A stretch of DNA of 64,000 bases from CAWBOY01 sp963790585 (GCA_963790585.1 CAWBOY010000004.1:620001-684000); one strand, 5' to 3'; shown: positions 47,514-57,475, counted from the first letter of the stretch. Numbers and translations: made by a program. The notes: a model not told the origin generated them from the sequence alone.

Positions 47514-48998
47514 ATGAGCGAGACCCAGAAGCTACTGGGCAAGATAGCCACGTTGCGGCAACGCCTGGAAATCGCCCAGGGGATGGTCCGCGAGGCTACC
47601 AGCGCCGTCGCCTCTCTCGTTGAAGAGTCGGCCGGTGCCGTCGATCTCGATCAACTCGAGCAGCATGTCTCGGCTGTCGGCGAGCAAGGGCAGGCGCTCG
47701 ATCGCCTGACGCGCCCGTTTGGTGTACCTGCCTTGAGCGGCGAACTGCAACCACTCCCTCGACAAATGACCGCGCGCGCTCGGCGCGTTCTCGAGCGCGC
47801 CGCCGAGCTGCTTAAACAGTTACGCCATCTTGATGACGCCTTTTCCCAGCTGGCCACGCCCGAAGGCGACGTCGGGCCCGAAATTCTGCTGCCCCGCTCT
47901 GAGCCGTTGGCCCGTCTCTATCGTGAGACGTTGGCGATGACCGACACCGCCATCCGCATGATTCCACTATTCCCCGACAGTGCCGCGGCCCAAATGAATC
48001 TTTGCGAAGGCGTCGAGGCGATGTTAGCCGAAGTGGCCGTTCGCGTGAAATCGCTGAATTCTCACGCCAGGATTCATCGGAACGAGACGGAGACGATCTC
48101 CTATCTCGCAGATACTCTGGCGAGTCTGGCCGGCGGAGCGACGATCTCGTTGTCGTCGTTGCGCCCGCTGGCCGCCAGCATTCTCCACGAGGCTCAGGAA
48201 GGCGCACCGCTCCGGTTGCCCGAATATTCGCCGATGAACATCACGCGCTTCATCGCCTGTCATAGCATCTCGGTCGCCCGTGTGATGGCACGGGTCGTGC
48301 GTCACGACGCCGATTTGCGTTCGCGCGCGCTCGACGGCATCCTCGCGGCGCTGCTGTTCGACGTCGGCATGCTCAAAGTACCGGCCGAGATTTTAGGCCA
48401 AGGAGATTCGCTTTTTCCGGATCAGCGGCGCGTCGTCGAGGCTCATTGCGCCATCGGCGCGTCATTATTAGCGCCGCTTCACGATGAAGCACCCTATTTG
48501 CAGGAAGCCGCATTGTCGCATCATGAGCGGCTCGACGGCACCGGCTATCCGGATGGCCTGCGTGAGTTCCAGGTATCGTCGTTGACGCGGCTCTTGGCCG
48601 TGTGCGACGTTTACACCAGCTTTTGCACGGAACGACCGCACCGCCCCGCCCGTTCCTCGCGGAGAGCCCTGGCTGACACGCTCATGTTGGCCGAAGAGGG
48701 CCTCCTCGACCGTCATCACGCTGAGCGCTTGTTGCATCTCTCGTTTTATCCGGTCGGTACCGCCGTCGAATTGGCCGACGGCTCAATCGGCGTCGTGGTC
48801 GCCACGCCTCATTCACGCCGCGACGGAGGAAACCCGACGCGCCCCGTCGTCGTGCTGCTACTCAATCCGCTAGGCGAGCCAGAAGCCGCCGCCCACTACC
48901 TCGATTTGGCGCAATGCGATCACCAAAGCATCGTCCGTTCGCTGTCGCGCCAGGAACGGCGCACAGCTTTGGCTGATACGCATCCCGAATGGGCGTAA
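47514..48998 (+). CDS. HD-GYP-like protein with altered metal-binding residues
   Basis: The frame is open from 47298. ATG 47514 is preferred because GGGGG lies at proper distance. 494 residues: helical coiled-coil N-terminal half (LLGKIATLRQRLEIAQGMVR; LERAAELLKQLRHLDDAF), then an HD-GYP-like domain at about 255-400. The usual HDIGK motif is FDVGML, so the metal His and Lys are lost, while the GYP part is kept (LSHHERLDGTGYPDG), as is the LLAVCDVYTSF segment. HD-GYP domains hydrolyse cyclic di-GMP; this one may bind without cleaving, or bind protein partners. It is divergent from the NtrC-type regulator. The C-terminal 80 residues resemble a tail domain in similar proteins (YPVGTAVELADGSIGVVV). 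Confidence 0.8.
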   Translation: MSETQKLLGKIATLRQRLEIAQGMVREATSAVASLVEESAGAVDLDQLEQHVSAVGEQGQALDRLTRPFGVPALSGELQPLPRQMTARARRVLERAAELLKQLRHLDDAFSQLATPEGDVGPEILLPRSEPLARLYRETLAMTDTAIRMIPLFPDSAAAQMNLCEGVEAMLAEVAVRVKSLNSHARIHRNETETISYLADTLASLAGGATISLSSLRPLAASILHEAQEGAPLRLPEYSPMNITRFIACHSISVARVMARVVRHDADLRSRALDGILAALLFDVGMLKVPAEILGQGDSLFPDQRRVVEAHCAIGASLLAPLHDEAPYLQEAALSHHERLDGTGYPDGLREFQVSSLTRLLAVCDVYTSFCTERPHRPARSSRRALADTLMLAEEGLLDRHHAERLLHLSFYPVGTAVELADGSIGVVVATPHSRRDGGNPTRPVVVLLLNPLGEPEAAAHYLDLAQCDHQSIVRSLSRQERRTALADTHPEWA

Positions 48999-49057
48999 GC
49001 CGTCACTAGCCCCGAGCGCGGCGCACAACAACGATACCTGTGTAGGAACCCCGGTGC

Positions 49058-49786
49058 ATGTCCTCGCAACCGAATTATCAGCAAGCGACGCGCCACCCGT
49101 GGCCTTGCTGGCTATTCGTATTGCCGTTGCTGGTCGCATATGAATCGGGCGTCCTCTTGCTCGGCGGCGAGCATCCCGAAGTGCTGCGAAATGGCGCGGA
49201 CCATTGGCTACGGCGTGGCTTGTTTATGGTAGGCTTACAAGCCTTTTGGGTGCCGCCAGCTCTTCTGGCAATCGTCTTCGCCATCTGGATCTGGCGCCGC
49301 CGCTACGACCCCTCGTGCGACTTGCTCGGCACGCTGAGCGGCATGGTCCTGGAAAGCGTGGCCTATGCTATCGGCCTGTGGGCCCTGAGCCGCGCCTTGG
49401 CGCCGCTGCTCGACCAATTCACAGTGGCCACCTCGGTCAGTGCCGGCCCCATCCAAGGTCTGCGCCAGATATTGCCCTACATCGGAGCGGGTATCTACGA
49501 AGAAGCCCTATTCCGACTCGGCCTGTACACAGTTCTCGCTGGCCTATTCCTCTTCTTGGAAGCCCCCCGCTGGTTAGCCGTGTTCGCGGCTGCCGTCATC
49601 TCGGCCATCCTCTTCTCCGCTGCCCATCACCTCGGGCCTTACGGCCAAAAATATAGCCATCCCGTCTTTCTGTTCCGCGTCATCGCCGGCCTCTATTTCG
49701 CGGTCCTTTTCGAGTACCGCGGCTTCGGCATTACCGTCGGGGCACATGCGTGTTACAACGTCATGGTGAGCGTCGGAGTGCCGTAG
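49058..49786 (+). CDS. CPBP family intramembrane metalloprotease
   Basis: 242 residues with about six membrane segments (WLFVLPLLVAYESGVLLLGG; FWVPPALLAIVFAIWIW). The CPBP (Abi) motif 1 is YEEALFRLGLY with the paired Glu and Arg. Motif 2 is LFSAAHHLGPYG, and motif 3 near the end is GITVGAHACYNVMVS. Family members are prenyl-protein-endopeptidase-like membrane proteases or scaffold proteins, with roles in bacteriocin immunity among others. The substrate is unknown. It stands 59 bases after the HD-GYP-like gene on the same strand. The frame is intact. Confidence 0.85.
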   Translation: MSSQPNYQQATRHPWPCWLFVLPLLVAYESGVLLLGGEHPEVLRNGADHWLRRGLFMVGLQAFWVPPALLAIVFAIWIWRRRYDPSCDLLGTLSGMVLESVAYAIGLWALSRALAPLLDQFTVATSVSAGPIQGLRQILPYIGAGIYEEALFRLGLYTVLAGLFLFLEAPRWLAVFAAAVISAILFSAAHHLGPYGQKYSHPVFLFRVIAGLYFAVLFEYRGFGITVGAHACYNVMVSVGVP

Positions 49787-49839
49787 GTAGGGAACGTTGA
49801 AGCCTTCCGCCATGCTATAGTCTCGGAAGGAGGTGGCTC

Positions 49840-50565
49840 ATGCCAATTCATGACTGGACGCGGGTTCAAGCGAATCGCTTTCATTCGTTTCACCAAAACT
49901 GGATTAACACGATCAGCAATGTCCTCAATGCGGGCCAGTTGCCTGAGGGATACTTCGCCCTAACTGAACAGCGCACAGGCGGCCCCGAGCCGGCTGTCGT
50001 TGCTCTATCAGTGCCTTATCATCCGGGCATCAGCCAGGATGGCGGAATCGCGCTCTCGGACGTGCCTGTGAAGACGCGTCACGTGGCGGTAGCGGATGCG
50101 ACACGCTACGCCCAGAAAGCTGATCGACTGAAAATCCATTCGTCGGATGGCGACGTCGTGGCCGTGATCGAGATTTTGTCGCCGGGTAATAAAGATAGTC
50201 AGCATGCAGTCAAATCATTCGTTCGCAAATCGGTGGAATTTCTTTGGGCTGGCATTCACCTGCTGATTGTGGATTTGTTCCCACCGTCGAAGCGCGATCC
50301 ACAGGGCATGCACCGTGCGATTTGGGAACGGCTGCACGATGACGAGTTTGCCTTACCTTCAGACAAGCCATTGACCGTCATGTCGTATTCTGCTGGCGTC
50401 GCCATCCGGGCGTTTGTCGAACCGATTGTCGTCGGCGACGCGTTGCCCGATATGCCGATCTTTTTGACAGCCGACCGCTATGTGCCGTGCCCGCTGGAAT
50501 CGACGTATCAAACCTGTTGGGACGCCTTCCCGAAGGTCCTGAAGGGACCGCTTTTAGCCCCGTGA
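49840..50565 (+). CDS. DUF4058 family protein
   Basis: 241 residues. It begins MPIHDWTRVQANRFHSFHQN, the start typical of this family, which is expanded in planctomycetes and some cyanobacteria. The segment VVAVIEILSPGNKDSQHAVK has the look of a PD-(D/E)xK nuclease strand (ExLSPxNK), as proposed for DUF4058-like families, but no activity is established. GGAGG precedes the ATG. It is followed 73 bases later by larC and preceded by the CPBP gene. The frame is intact. Confidence 0.78.
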   Translation: MPIHDWTRVQANRFHSFHQNWINTISNVLNAGQLPEGYFALTEQRTGGPEPAVVALSVPYHPGISQDGGIALSDVPVKTRHVAVADATRYAQKADRLKIHSSDGDVVAVIEILSPGNKDSQHAVKSFVRKSVEFLWAGIHLLIVDLFPPSKRDPQGMHRAIWERLHDDEFALPSDKPLTVMSYSAGVAIRAFVEPIVVGDALPDMPIFLTADRYVPCPLESTYQTCWDAFPKVLKGPLLAP

Positions 50566-50638
50566 CTGTTCAATCGTGACTCATCTGAGCGAAATCCCTC
50601 CCTGTCCGTAGAATCCTCTGTAAATGGAGGGTTCTGGC

Positions 50639-51801
50639 GTGCGTGTCGTACATTTCGATTGTTTCAGCGGCATCAGTGGTGACATGACGCTTGGTGCGCT
50701 GATTGACGCGGGCGTGCCTTTCGAGCCGATCCAGGCCGGGCTCGACTCGCTTGGCTTGCCGATTCGCCTGACGGCCGAGAAAATCCGCAAGGGTGGCTTT
50801 CGCTCGACGCAGGTCTTTATCGATGCCCCCGAGGAAAACGAACATCGTTATTTACACGACATCGAAGCCATCCTGCGCGCGCAGAGATAACGGAAGCCCA
50901 GCGCGATCTGGCATTGCGGATCTTCCGACGTGTCGCCGAAGCCGAGGCAACAGCGCATGGGATGGCTCTCGATACCGTTCACTTCCACGAGGTCGGCGCT
51001 CTCGATAGCATCGCCGATATCGTCGGCGTCGCTATCGGGCTTGATTTGCTCAAGGCGGACCGCTTTACGTGCCGGCCGGTGCCGACGGGCAGCGGCACTG
51101 TCAAGTGTGCTCATGGCCTGATGCCGATTCCCGCGCCGGGCACGGCCGAGTTGCTAAAAGGCATTCCATTGGCCCCGTCGTCGATCAAAGCCGAGCTGAC
51201 GACGCCGACGGGCGCGGCGATTCTCGCAACCGTCGTTCAAGAATGGTGCGACACGCCGCTCATGACGATCGAACAGATCGGCCATGGCGCCGGGCAGCGC
51301 GACTTTCTCGAACAACCCAATTTCCTGCGCATCTTCGTCGGCACGGCAACAGCCGCTCCGAACCCCGCCGAGCGCGATCAGGTCTGGTTATTGGAGACAA
51401 ACCTCGACGATGTCTCCGCCGAGGTCATTGGCTATTGCTTCGAGTTACTGTTCGCCGCCGGGGCGCTTGATGTCTTTACCACGGCAATTCAGATGAAGAA
51501 AAATCGGCCTGGCGTTTTGCTGAGCGTCCTAGCCCCGCCGACCGCGCTGGAGGCGATCGAGACCGTTCTATTCCGCGAGACGGCGACGTTTGGCGTCCGC
51601 CGCACGATCGTCGAACGGTCAAAGTTGCAGCGGGAGACGGCGAGCGTGCAGACACCGTGGGGCCAAATTCAAGGCAAGCGCGGTTGGCGTGACGGAGGTG
51701 CTCCTGTATTCACCCCCGAGTACGAAGATTGCGCCCGCGTCGCGCGGCAACATGGTATTGCGTTACGCGAAGTCTATGCAGCCGTGCAACGGGCCGTTTA
51801 G
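50639..51801 (+). CDS. larC: Nickel-pincer cofactor biosynthesis protein LarC, one frameshift
   Basis: The GTG at 50639 with GGAGGG seven bases upstream is preferred over ATG 50624, since it gives MRVVHFDCFSGISGDMTLGA, the normal LarC start. One surplus base near 50882 breaks the frame (ILRA then AEITEAQRDLALRIFRRVAE). The second frame has VHFHEVGALDSIADIVGVAI, then TCRPVPTGSGTVKCAHGLMP and LLETNLDDVSAEVIGYCF. LarC inserts nickel into the pincer cofactor used by lactate racemase and related enzymes. No larB or larE is in the window. The stop codon TAG lies inside the left arm of an inverted repeat. Confidence 0.85.
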
Positions 51802-51873
51802 CCGCGAGCTGACAGGCGAGCGCTGTTGGCTAGCGCTATCGCTCAGCGCTCGCCTGGCGGCTCGCGGCTAAAC
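51796..51873. repeat. Inverted repeat of the GTTTAGCCGCGAGC family overlapping the larC stop
   Basis: Arms extend from 51796 and to 51873 (GTTTAGCCGCGAGC then AGGCGAGCGCTG), loop near 51831-51840. The TAG at 51799-51801 that ends larC belongs to the repeat. It may terminate larC transcription before alaS. Confidence 0.82.
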
Positions 51874-51920
51874 AATTGTAATTGTTTATTATTTTCTATA
51901 ATCATTGACCGGACTCAATA

Positions 51921-54608
51921 ATGTTAACTTCGACCCAAATACGCCAACAATTCATCGACTTCTTCGTGAAGAAACATGGCCATACGTTTGTGCCATCCAG
52001 CTCCGTTGTGCCGCTCGACGATCCGACGCTGCTGTTCAGCAACGCCGGCATGAATCAATTCAAAGACGTCTTCCTCGGTACCGGCTCGCGGGCCTACAAA
52101 CGGGCGGCAAATACCCAAAAGTGTATCCGTGCGGGAGGTAAACACAACGATCTCGACGACGTTGGCAAAGACACCTATCACCACACCTTCTTCGAGATGC
52201 TCGGCAACTGGTCGTTCGGCGATTACTTCAAAAAGGAGGCGATCCGCTGGGCCTGGGAGCTGCTGACGGAGGTTTGGAAGCTGGACAAGACCCGACTCCA
52301 CGCGACCGTGTTCGAGGGCGATCCTGCGCAAGGCCTCGCCCCCGACGAAGAAGCGGCAGCGCTTTGGCGTTCGGAGACCGACATCGATCCCACCCATATC
52401 CACATGGGTAACAAGAAGGACAACTTCTGGGAGATGGGCGAAACGGGCCCCTGTGGACCCTGCACCGAAATCCACATCGACCGCACCCCTGATAAGAGCG
52501 GCAGCAAGCTCGTCAACGGCGGCTCACCAGAGGTAATGGAGATCTGGAACCTTGTATTCATCCAGTTCAATCGCGGCGAAGATAAGAAGCTGACCCCTTT
52601 GCCCGCGAAGCACGTCGATACCGGCATGGGCTTCGAGCGTGTGACGGCGGTAATTCAGGGGAAATCGAGCAACTATGATACCGACGTATTCACGCCGATC
52701 ATGGATGCGATTGGCAAACTTACCGGCAGGAAATATGGCGGCAAGCTCGACGACATGCACGACATCGGCTTCCGCGTCATCGCCGACCATCTGCGCATGG
52801 CGACTTTCGCAATCACGGATGGCGCTCGGCCCGGCAACAAAAAAAGAGACGCAGTTTTACGTAGCGTCATTCGGCGCGCGGTGCGCTTTGGGTATCAATA
52901 CTTCGATCAACGCGAACCATTTGTTTTCAAGCTAATTCCTGTACTCGTCGACCAGATGGGCGCGGCGTTTCCCGAACTCAAACAACACGCGAAGCAGACG
53001 ACGGAAATTCTCCGCGCCGAGGAAGCAGAGTTTCTCAAGACGATTCAGCGTGGCTTGGTCCATTTCGGCCAAGCGGTCGAGCAGGCGAAAGCGCGGAAGG
53101 GTGCGATCAGTGGCCCGGCCGCGGCGGATCTGCATACAACCTACGGTTTCCCAATCGACCTCACCGAGCAGATGGGCAGCGAAATCGGCGTCGGCGTCGA
53201 TCGCGCCGGGTATGACGAGGCCATCGCCGAGCATCGCAAAATCTCCGGCCAGGGACGAGAAAAATTTGTCGTCACCGCGATCAAGGGCGAATTGCCAATG
53301 ACCGACGATTCGCCCAAATATCAGAGCCTTAACGCGGCTGGCAAAATCCAAGGCTGGGTGCGCGACAATGAGGTCATCAAGACAGGCCAACTCAATGAAG
53401 ATGAGGAAGCCGCGTTGCTGGTCGAGCGGACTTGCTTCTACGCCGAACAGGGCGGCCAGGTGGGCGACTCGGGTCGCATCAAAACGGAGGCGGGCGAATT
53501 TGAAGTGACCGACACCCAGCGCTCGGGCGACAGCATTTTGCACATTGGCCGAGTGGTGCGCGGCCAAATCAAGGTCGGCCAATCGGCGACACTTGAAGTC
53601 GGCGGCGCTCGGCCGCACACCATGCGCAACCACACCGCGACGCACTTGCTCAACTGGGGCCTACGCAAGGTACTCGGCGAGCATATCAGCCAAAAAGGTT
53701 CGCTCGTCGATGCGGAGAAAACCCGCTTTGATTTCACGCATGACAAGGCGTTGTCAGTCGATGAGATCTCGAAGGTCGAGCGCTTGGTGAACGAGAAGAT
53801 CTACAGCGATTTACCCGTGACGGCCGTGCCGATGCCGTTGGCGGAAGCGAAACAGATCGCCGGCGTGCGTGCGGTGTTCGGCGAGAAGTACCCCGACCCG
53901 GTGCGCGTCTTGCTCATCGGCAAGGACAGGCCTGAAGACGCGACAAATGAAGATTCCGTCGAGTTCTGCGGCGGCACGCATCTGACACGAACCGGACAAG
54001 CGGGGTTCTTTAAGATCCTAAGCCAGGAGCCGGTGGCCAAAGGCGTGCGCCGGCTGACCGCGGTCACAGGCCGTGAAGCGGTCGCGGCCGTGCAAACGCT
54101 TGCGCGCACCGTGGACGACCTCCTGACGCGCTTCAATTGCAAGCCAGAGGAGCTACCCGCGCGCATCGAGGCGCTGCAGGACGAAGTCAAAAAGCTGCAA
54201 AACCAGCTCAAGAAGGGGACCTCGACAGACCTCGCCGGCGCTGCTGACAAACTCTTCGCCGCGGCGACGAAGCTCGGTACGGCCCACGTCATCGTCGGCG
54301 AAATGCCTGCCGCACCGATCGACGCGATGCGCACGCAGCTTGACCGCCTGAGGCAAAAAGCGAAGACCGCCGCCATCGTGCTCGCCTGGGTCGACGAGGG
54401 CAAAGTCACTTTCCTCGCCGCCGTGACCGACGATCTTCATGGTAAGGGCCTAGAGGCGGGCAAGCTCGTCGGCGAGGTAGCGAAAGTCGTCGGCGGAAAA
54501 GGCGGCGGCCGAAAAGACATGGCCCAAGCGGGCGGTACGGATGTTACAAAGTTGAACGAATCGCTTGAGAAGGCGAAAGTGCTGATCGCGGAAAAGTTAG
54601 GGGGATGA
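51921..54608 (+). CDS. alaS: Alanyl-tRNA synthetase
   Basis: 895 residues, the expected full length. Aminoacylation domain: LTSTQIRQQFIDFFVKKHGH at the start, LLFSNAGMNQFKDVFLG, and DDVGKDTYHHTFFEMLGNWS. Editing domain: HTMRNHTATHLLNWGLRKVL with the zinc/editing HxxxH, then EFCGGTHLTRTGQAGFFKI. The C-Ala domain closes the protein (GGKGGGRKDMAQAGGTD). It charges tRNA-Ala with alanine. The start at 51921 follows a weakly matching site (GACTCAATA). The frame is intact over 2.7 kb, unlike many neighbours. Confidence 0.95.
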   Translation: MLTSTQIRQQFIDFFVKKHGHTFVPSSSVVPLDDPTLLFSNAGMNQFKDVFLGTGSRAYKRAANTQKCIRAGGKHNDLDDVGKDTYHHTFFEMLGNWSFGDYFKKEAIRWAWELLTEVWKLDKTRLHATVFEGDPAQGLAPDEEAAALWRSETDIDPTHIHMGNKKDNFWEMGETGPCGPCTEIHIDRTPDKSGSKLVNGGSPEVMEIWNLVFIQFNRGEDKKLTPLPAKHVDTGMGFERVTAVIQGKSSNYDTDVFTPIMDAIGKLTGRKYGGKLDDMHDIGFRVIADHLRMATFAITDGARPGNKKRDAVLRSVIRRAVRFGYQYFDQREPFVFKLIPVLVDQMGAAFPELKQHAKQTTEILRAEEAEFLKTIQRGLVHFGQAVEQAKARKGAISGPAAADLHTTYGFPIDLTEQMGSEIGVGVDRAGYDEAIAEHRKISGQGREKFVVTAIKGELPMTDDSPKYQSLNAAGKIQGWVRDNEVIKTGQLNEDEEAALLVERTCFYAEQGGQVGDSGRIKTEAGEFEVTDTQRSGDSILHIGRVVRGQIKVGQSATLEVGGARPHTMRNHTATHLLNWGLRKVLGEHISQKGSLVDAEKTRFDFTHDKALSVDEISKVERLVNEKIYSDLPVTAVPMPLAEAKQIAGVRAVFGEKYPDPVRVLLIGKDRPEDATNEDSVEFCGGTHLTRTGQAGFFKILSQEPVAKGVRRLTAVTGREAVAAVQTLARTVDDLLTRFNCKPEELPARIEALQDEVKKLQNQLKKGTSTDLAGAADKLFAAATKLGTAHVIVGEMPAAPIDAMRTQLDRLRQKAKTAAIVLAWVDEGKVTFLAAVTDDLHGKGLEAGKLVGEVAKVVGGKGGGRKDMAQAGGTDVTKLNESLEKAKVLIAEKLGG

Positions 54609-54627
54609 GAGACGATTGTCAAAACCG

Positions 54628-54706
54628 ACCGAGCCTGAAGCGTAAGCGAAGAGCATTTTGAATTTAAGAAAATGAAAATGCTCTTCGCTTACGCTTCAGG
54701 CTCGGT
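54628..54706. repeat. 32-bp perfect-arm inverted repeat, ACCGAGCCTGAAGCG family
   Basis: Arms 54628-54659 and 54675-54706 are perfectly complementary, with a 15-base A/T-rich loop. The repeat lies between the ends of the convergent alaS and zinc-peptidase genes, 20 and 11 bases from their stops. Perfect complementarity suggests recent origin or gene conversion. Confidence 0.85.
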
Positions 54707-54716
54707 TCGTTACCCT

Positions 54717-55814
54717 TTATTTCGGATACCCCGGCATCATCACTGGCGCTCCCAGGGTCGCCTGCGGCGCCTCGAATTGCGGCGCGCCTAAGCGAGCTTC
54801 GCTCGCGGGCGCGGGCCGTGTATTGAAAGCCGTCGGTTGCACCTGTGTCGGCTGCGGCCGATAGTCCGGCAGAAACTCCGGTTTGCCCGCCGAGCCATTT
54901 CCGATCGGCCGGATCGGTGTCTCGGCAGGCATTTGGCCGCGCACGATCGTTTGCGGCGCTTCATCCAACTGCGGCGGCAGCACCGTCTGCCGCATGGTTA
55001 CACGGCTCGTCGGCACAGCTTGAACGCCCACACCGGTGCGAGCGTCGGCGAGTGCGATGCCACCGCCCTGCTGCTCTTGCGGGGCTGCGCGCTTATCACG
55101 CAAAGATTTCAGCCAGGCCCCTTCCAACTCTTCGCAATTATTGAAACGATAATGCGTTCGCACGGCGTTGTCCCAATCGCCACGCATTCCCTGCGCGATG
55201 AAGGCCAGGAAGACAGATCGGCTGCTTCGGCTCACGAGGAAATCCGTGACCGAATACCCCTCAGCGTAGAGCACCAAGACATCCGGTGGATATTTCATCA
55301 TGCCGAACAAACGGCGGAGCGGGATAGCCCGACCCGGCGTATTAAGAATTTCGCGCACCATGATCTGATCGTGGCGCTTGCGCTCGATGTCGTCTTCCGA
55401 CAAAACAGAACCGCCCTCATCCGCCCAGCGCGGCAAGGGCTGGCGGAAATAATAGGCGAACACTGTATGCGTCATTTCATGTGGCAACACACTGGCGATG
55501 AGGCGATCCAATGGCCCTTCGATGTGCATACTGATGCTGAGAATACTGCCATTATCAAAAGCGAACTCGGTCGCTCCGCTCGAGCCGCGATTATTAACGG
55601 TCACCTTAAGAGGACAGGGCCGACCCCATTGCGGCATTTCCTGCCCAATCCATTGCAGGGCCTTTTCTTTGCGGTATTGCTCCGCGTATTGCCCGATCTG
55701 CTGAGCGATCTGGGCTGTCGGCGCCTCGACCACGAAATTGGGCGTACTATACGAGGCTCCCAGCGAAGCCAAGGCACCTAAGAGCAACGCGACAAACGAT
55801 GGACGGGTGGTCAT
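54717..55814 (-). CDS. Secreted HExxH zinc peptidase (MA clan-like)
   Basis: The frame is open from 55967; ATG 55814 is chosen for its GAGGAGG site and signal peptide (MTTRPSFVALLLGALASLGA). About 365 residues. The zinc motif is VLPHEMTHTVFAYYF near residue 130, with the third ligand Glu likely in PRWADEGGSVLSEDD, the arrangement of gluzincins. Helix-rich core, then YAEGYSVTDFLVSRSSRSVF, which is common in peptidase MA-like proteins. The C-terminal 110 residues are a Pro/Gln-rich low-complexity tail (YRPQPTQVQPTAFNTRPAPA). The substrate is unknown; acts outside the cytoplasm. Confidence 0.78.
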   Translation of the reverse strand: MTTRPSFVALLLGALASLGASYSTPNFVVEAPTAQIAQQIGQYAEQYRKEKALQWIGQEMPQWGRPCPLKVTVNNRGSSGATEFAFDNGSILSISMHIEGPLDRLIASVLPHEMTHTVFAYYFRQPLPRWADEGGSVLSEDDIERKRHDQIMVREILNTPGRAIPLRRLFGMMKYPPDVLVLYAEGYSVTDFLVSRSSRSVFLAFIAQGMRGDWDNAVRTHYRFNNCEELEGAWLKSLRDKRAAPQEQQGGGIALADARTGVGVQAVPTSRVTMRQTVLPPQLDEAPQTIVRGQMPAETPIRPIGNGSAGKPEFLPDYRPQPTQVQPTAFNTRPAPASEARLGAPQFEAPQATLGAPVMMPGYPK

Positions 55815-56313
55815 TCCCTGGCCTCCTCGCCGAGACAGGAGCGAAGAACGTGATGCAAACCCACCGGGCCGATGGGATGCCGAAACAACTCTATCGCAAA
55901 ACATGAGCCGAGACTGACAAAGAGGACCGATTTTCGCGCACCCAGGTGTCCAACGTGCGGATTTCACGGGCTTTATGGCCTAAACGGTGTTAGGCCGATA
56001 GGAATGGTAACGGATTATGGCTTGTAATTTTTACAAAAGGGGCGGCGAGGTTGGAAAGAATGACTACCGGCAGTTTGGCAATTCTTGATCGCACCCTCCA
56101 ATAAAACAAGCACACCGGAGCCACCCCGATCACCAGCTTGGGTGGCCCCGGCGCTGACGACCCCGAGTCGTCGTCAAGAATTTACTGTACACAAGTTCAG
56201 TATGCAAGAGCCCAGGCAGAAAACCCTGTGTTTTCACGGAAAATACTCGGCTTCGTCGTTGCAGCTGCTACAATCGGCACAATCGCCTCAGTTTGCCATG
56301 CGAAAGGAAGCGC
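55815..56313. other. Gene-less divergent intergenic region
   Basis: About 500 bases between the zinc-peptidase start (minus) and the UvrC-like start (plus). Both promoters should be here. The only structure noticed is a hairpin with GCCACCC / GGGTGGC arms near 56119-56145. No coding frame is convincing and no RNA family is recognised. Confidence 0.5.
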
Positions 56314-57475
56314 GTGAGAGGGCTCTTTTCACGATCGGTCTTCACCGGCTTCGGGCCAGGTAGCGTCGTTGCCCCGGCGGGCAGCTTGTTTCGAGTCGAG
56401 GGCACCCGATCCGGCCGGCTCAAGGCGCTGGTGCGGCATCATGCTCCGAAGATGCCGGGCGTCTATGGTATGGTCAACGCGCGCAGCGAGTTGATCTATG
56501 TCGGCAAATCCAAATCGCTACGCGCCCGGCTCCTGAGCTACTTCCGAGCGAAAAGCCGCGATCCCAAGGCGGGGCGGATCATCGGGCAGACCCGCTTACT
56601 CGTCTGGGAGCCGGCTCACAGCGAGTTCGCCGCCTTGATCCGCGAGCTGGAGCTGATTCGCCGCTGGCGGCCACGCTGCAACGTTTATGGCCAACCGCGC
56701 GGCACCGCGCCGGGGCTACGTTTGCATCGGCCGCCGACCCGCCCCCTATGTCTTCCTCTCCTCCAAACCTACATCTACCGCGCTGTCGTTTTATGGCCCT
56801 GTCCATTTGGGCCCGAGCGCCGCGAGGCGGTGCGCTGGATCAATCACGTCTACAAGCTGCGTGATTGCGCAGTCGCAAAAAATGATCTTCGCCGATCAGA
56901 CGGAACTCTTCCCGATGGCCCGCGCCGCCGGCTGTCTGCGTCACGAGATCGGCAGTTGCAGCGGCCCCTGTGCCGCCGGCTGCTCGCGCGACGCCTACGA
57001 CCAACAAGTGACCGCCGCCCAGCGCTTCCTCGAAGGCCAGGATGCCGAAGTGCTGGTCAAGCTCGAACGAGAAATGATGCAAGCCTCGACCGATATGAAC
57101 TACGAGCGCGCCGCCATCCTCCGTGATCGGCTCAAAGTGCTGCTCTGGATGCTGCGCCAACTCGACCGCGTCCGCGCCGCCGCCCGGCGATCACTGATTT
57201 ACACCCTGCCGGGGGCGAATAATAGGGAGATTTGGTACTTAATCCACCAGGGCCGCGCCGTGGCAACGACGCCCGCGCCGCAGGACCCGGCGAGCGCCGC
57301 CAGGGTACAAGCGCTATTGGAGAAGGTCTATCTGAATAAACCGGTATTGCCCGGAGTGTTGAGTTTAGAAGAGATGGATGGCGTATTGCTGGTCGATGCG
57401 TGGTTTCGCAAGCATAAGGAGGAGCACGCGCGGACGCGCTCACCGGCGGAGTTGCTGACGGGGATGGGTTCCTAA
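56314..57475 (+). CDS. UvrC-like GIY-YIG nuclease with UVR motif, lacking the UvrC C-terminal nuclease domain, frameshifted
   Basis: GTG 56314 with AGGA upstream is the likely start. The GIY-YIG domain is at about 40-130: MPGVYGMVNARSELIYVGKS, then LRARLLSYFRAKSRDPKAGR. The frame changes near 56697, returns near 56812 (AVRWINHVYKLRDC) and changes again near 56872, before QTELFPMARAAGCLRHEIGS. The last part holds a UVR (UvrB-contact) motif, LEREMMQASTDMNYERAAIL. About 385 residues. Full UvrC (about 600) has an extra RNase H-like 5'-cutting domain that is absent here, so this is a Cho-like or accessory single-incision protein in nucleotide excision repair. Confidence 0.7.

Noticed and set aside
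54837..55781. Plus-strand frame of 314 codons
   Set aside because: Antisense to the zinc peptidase, whose HEMTH motif is in the other strand.
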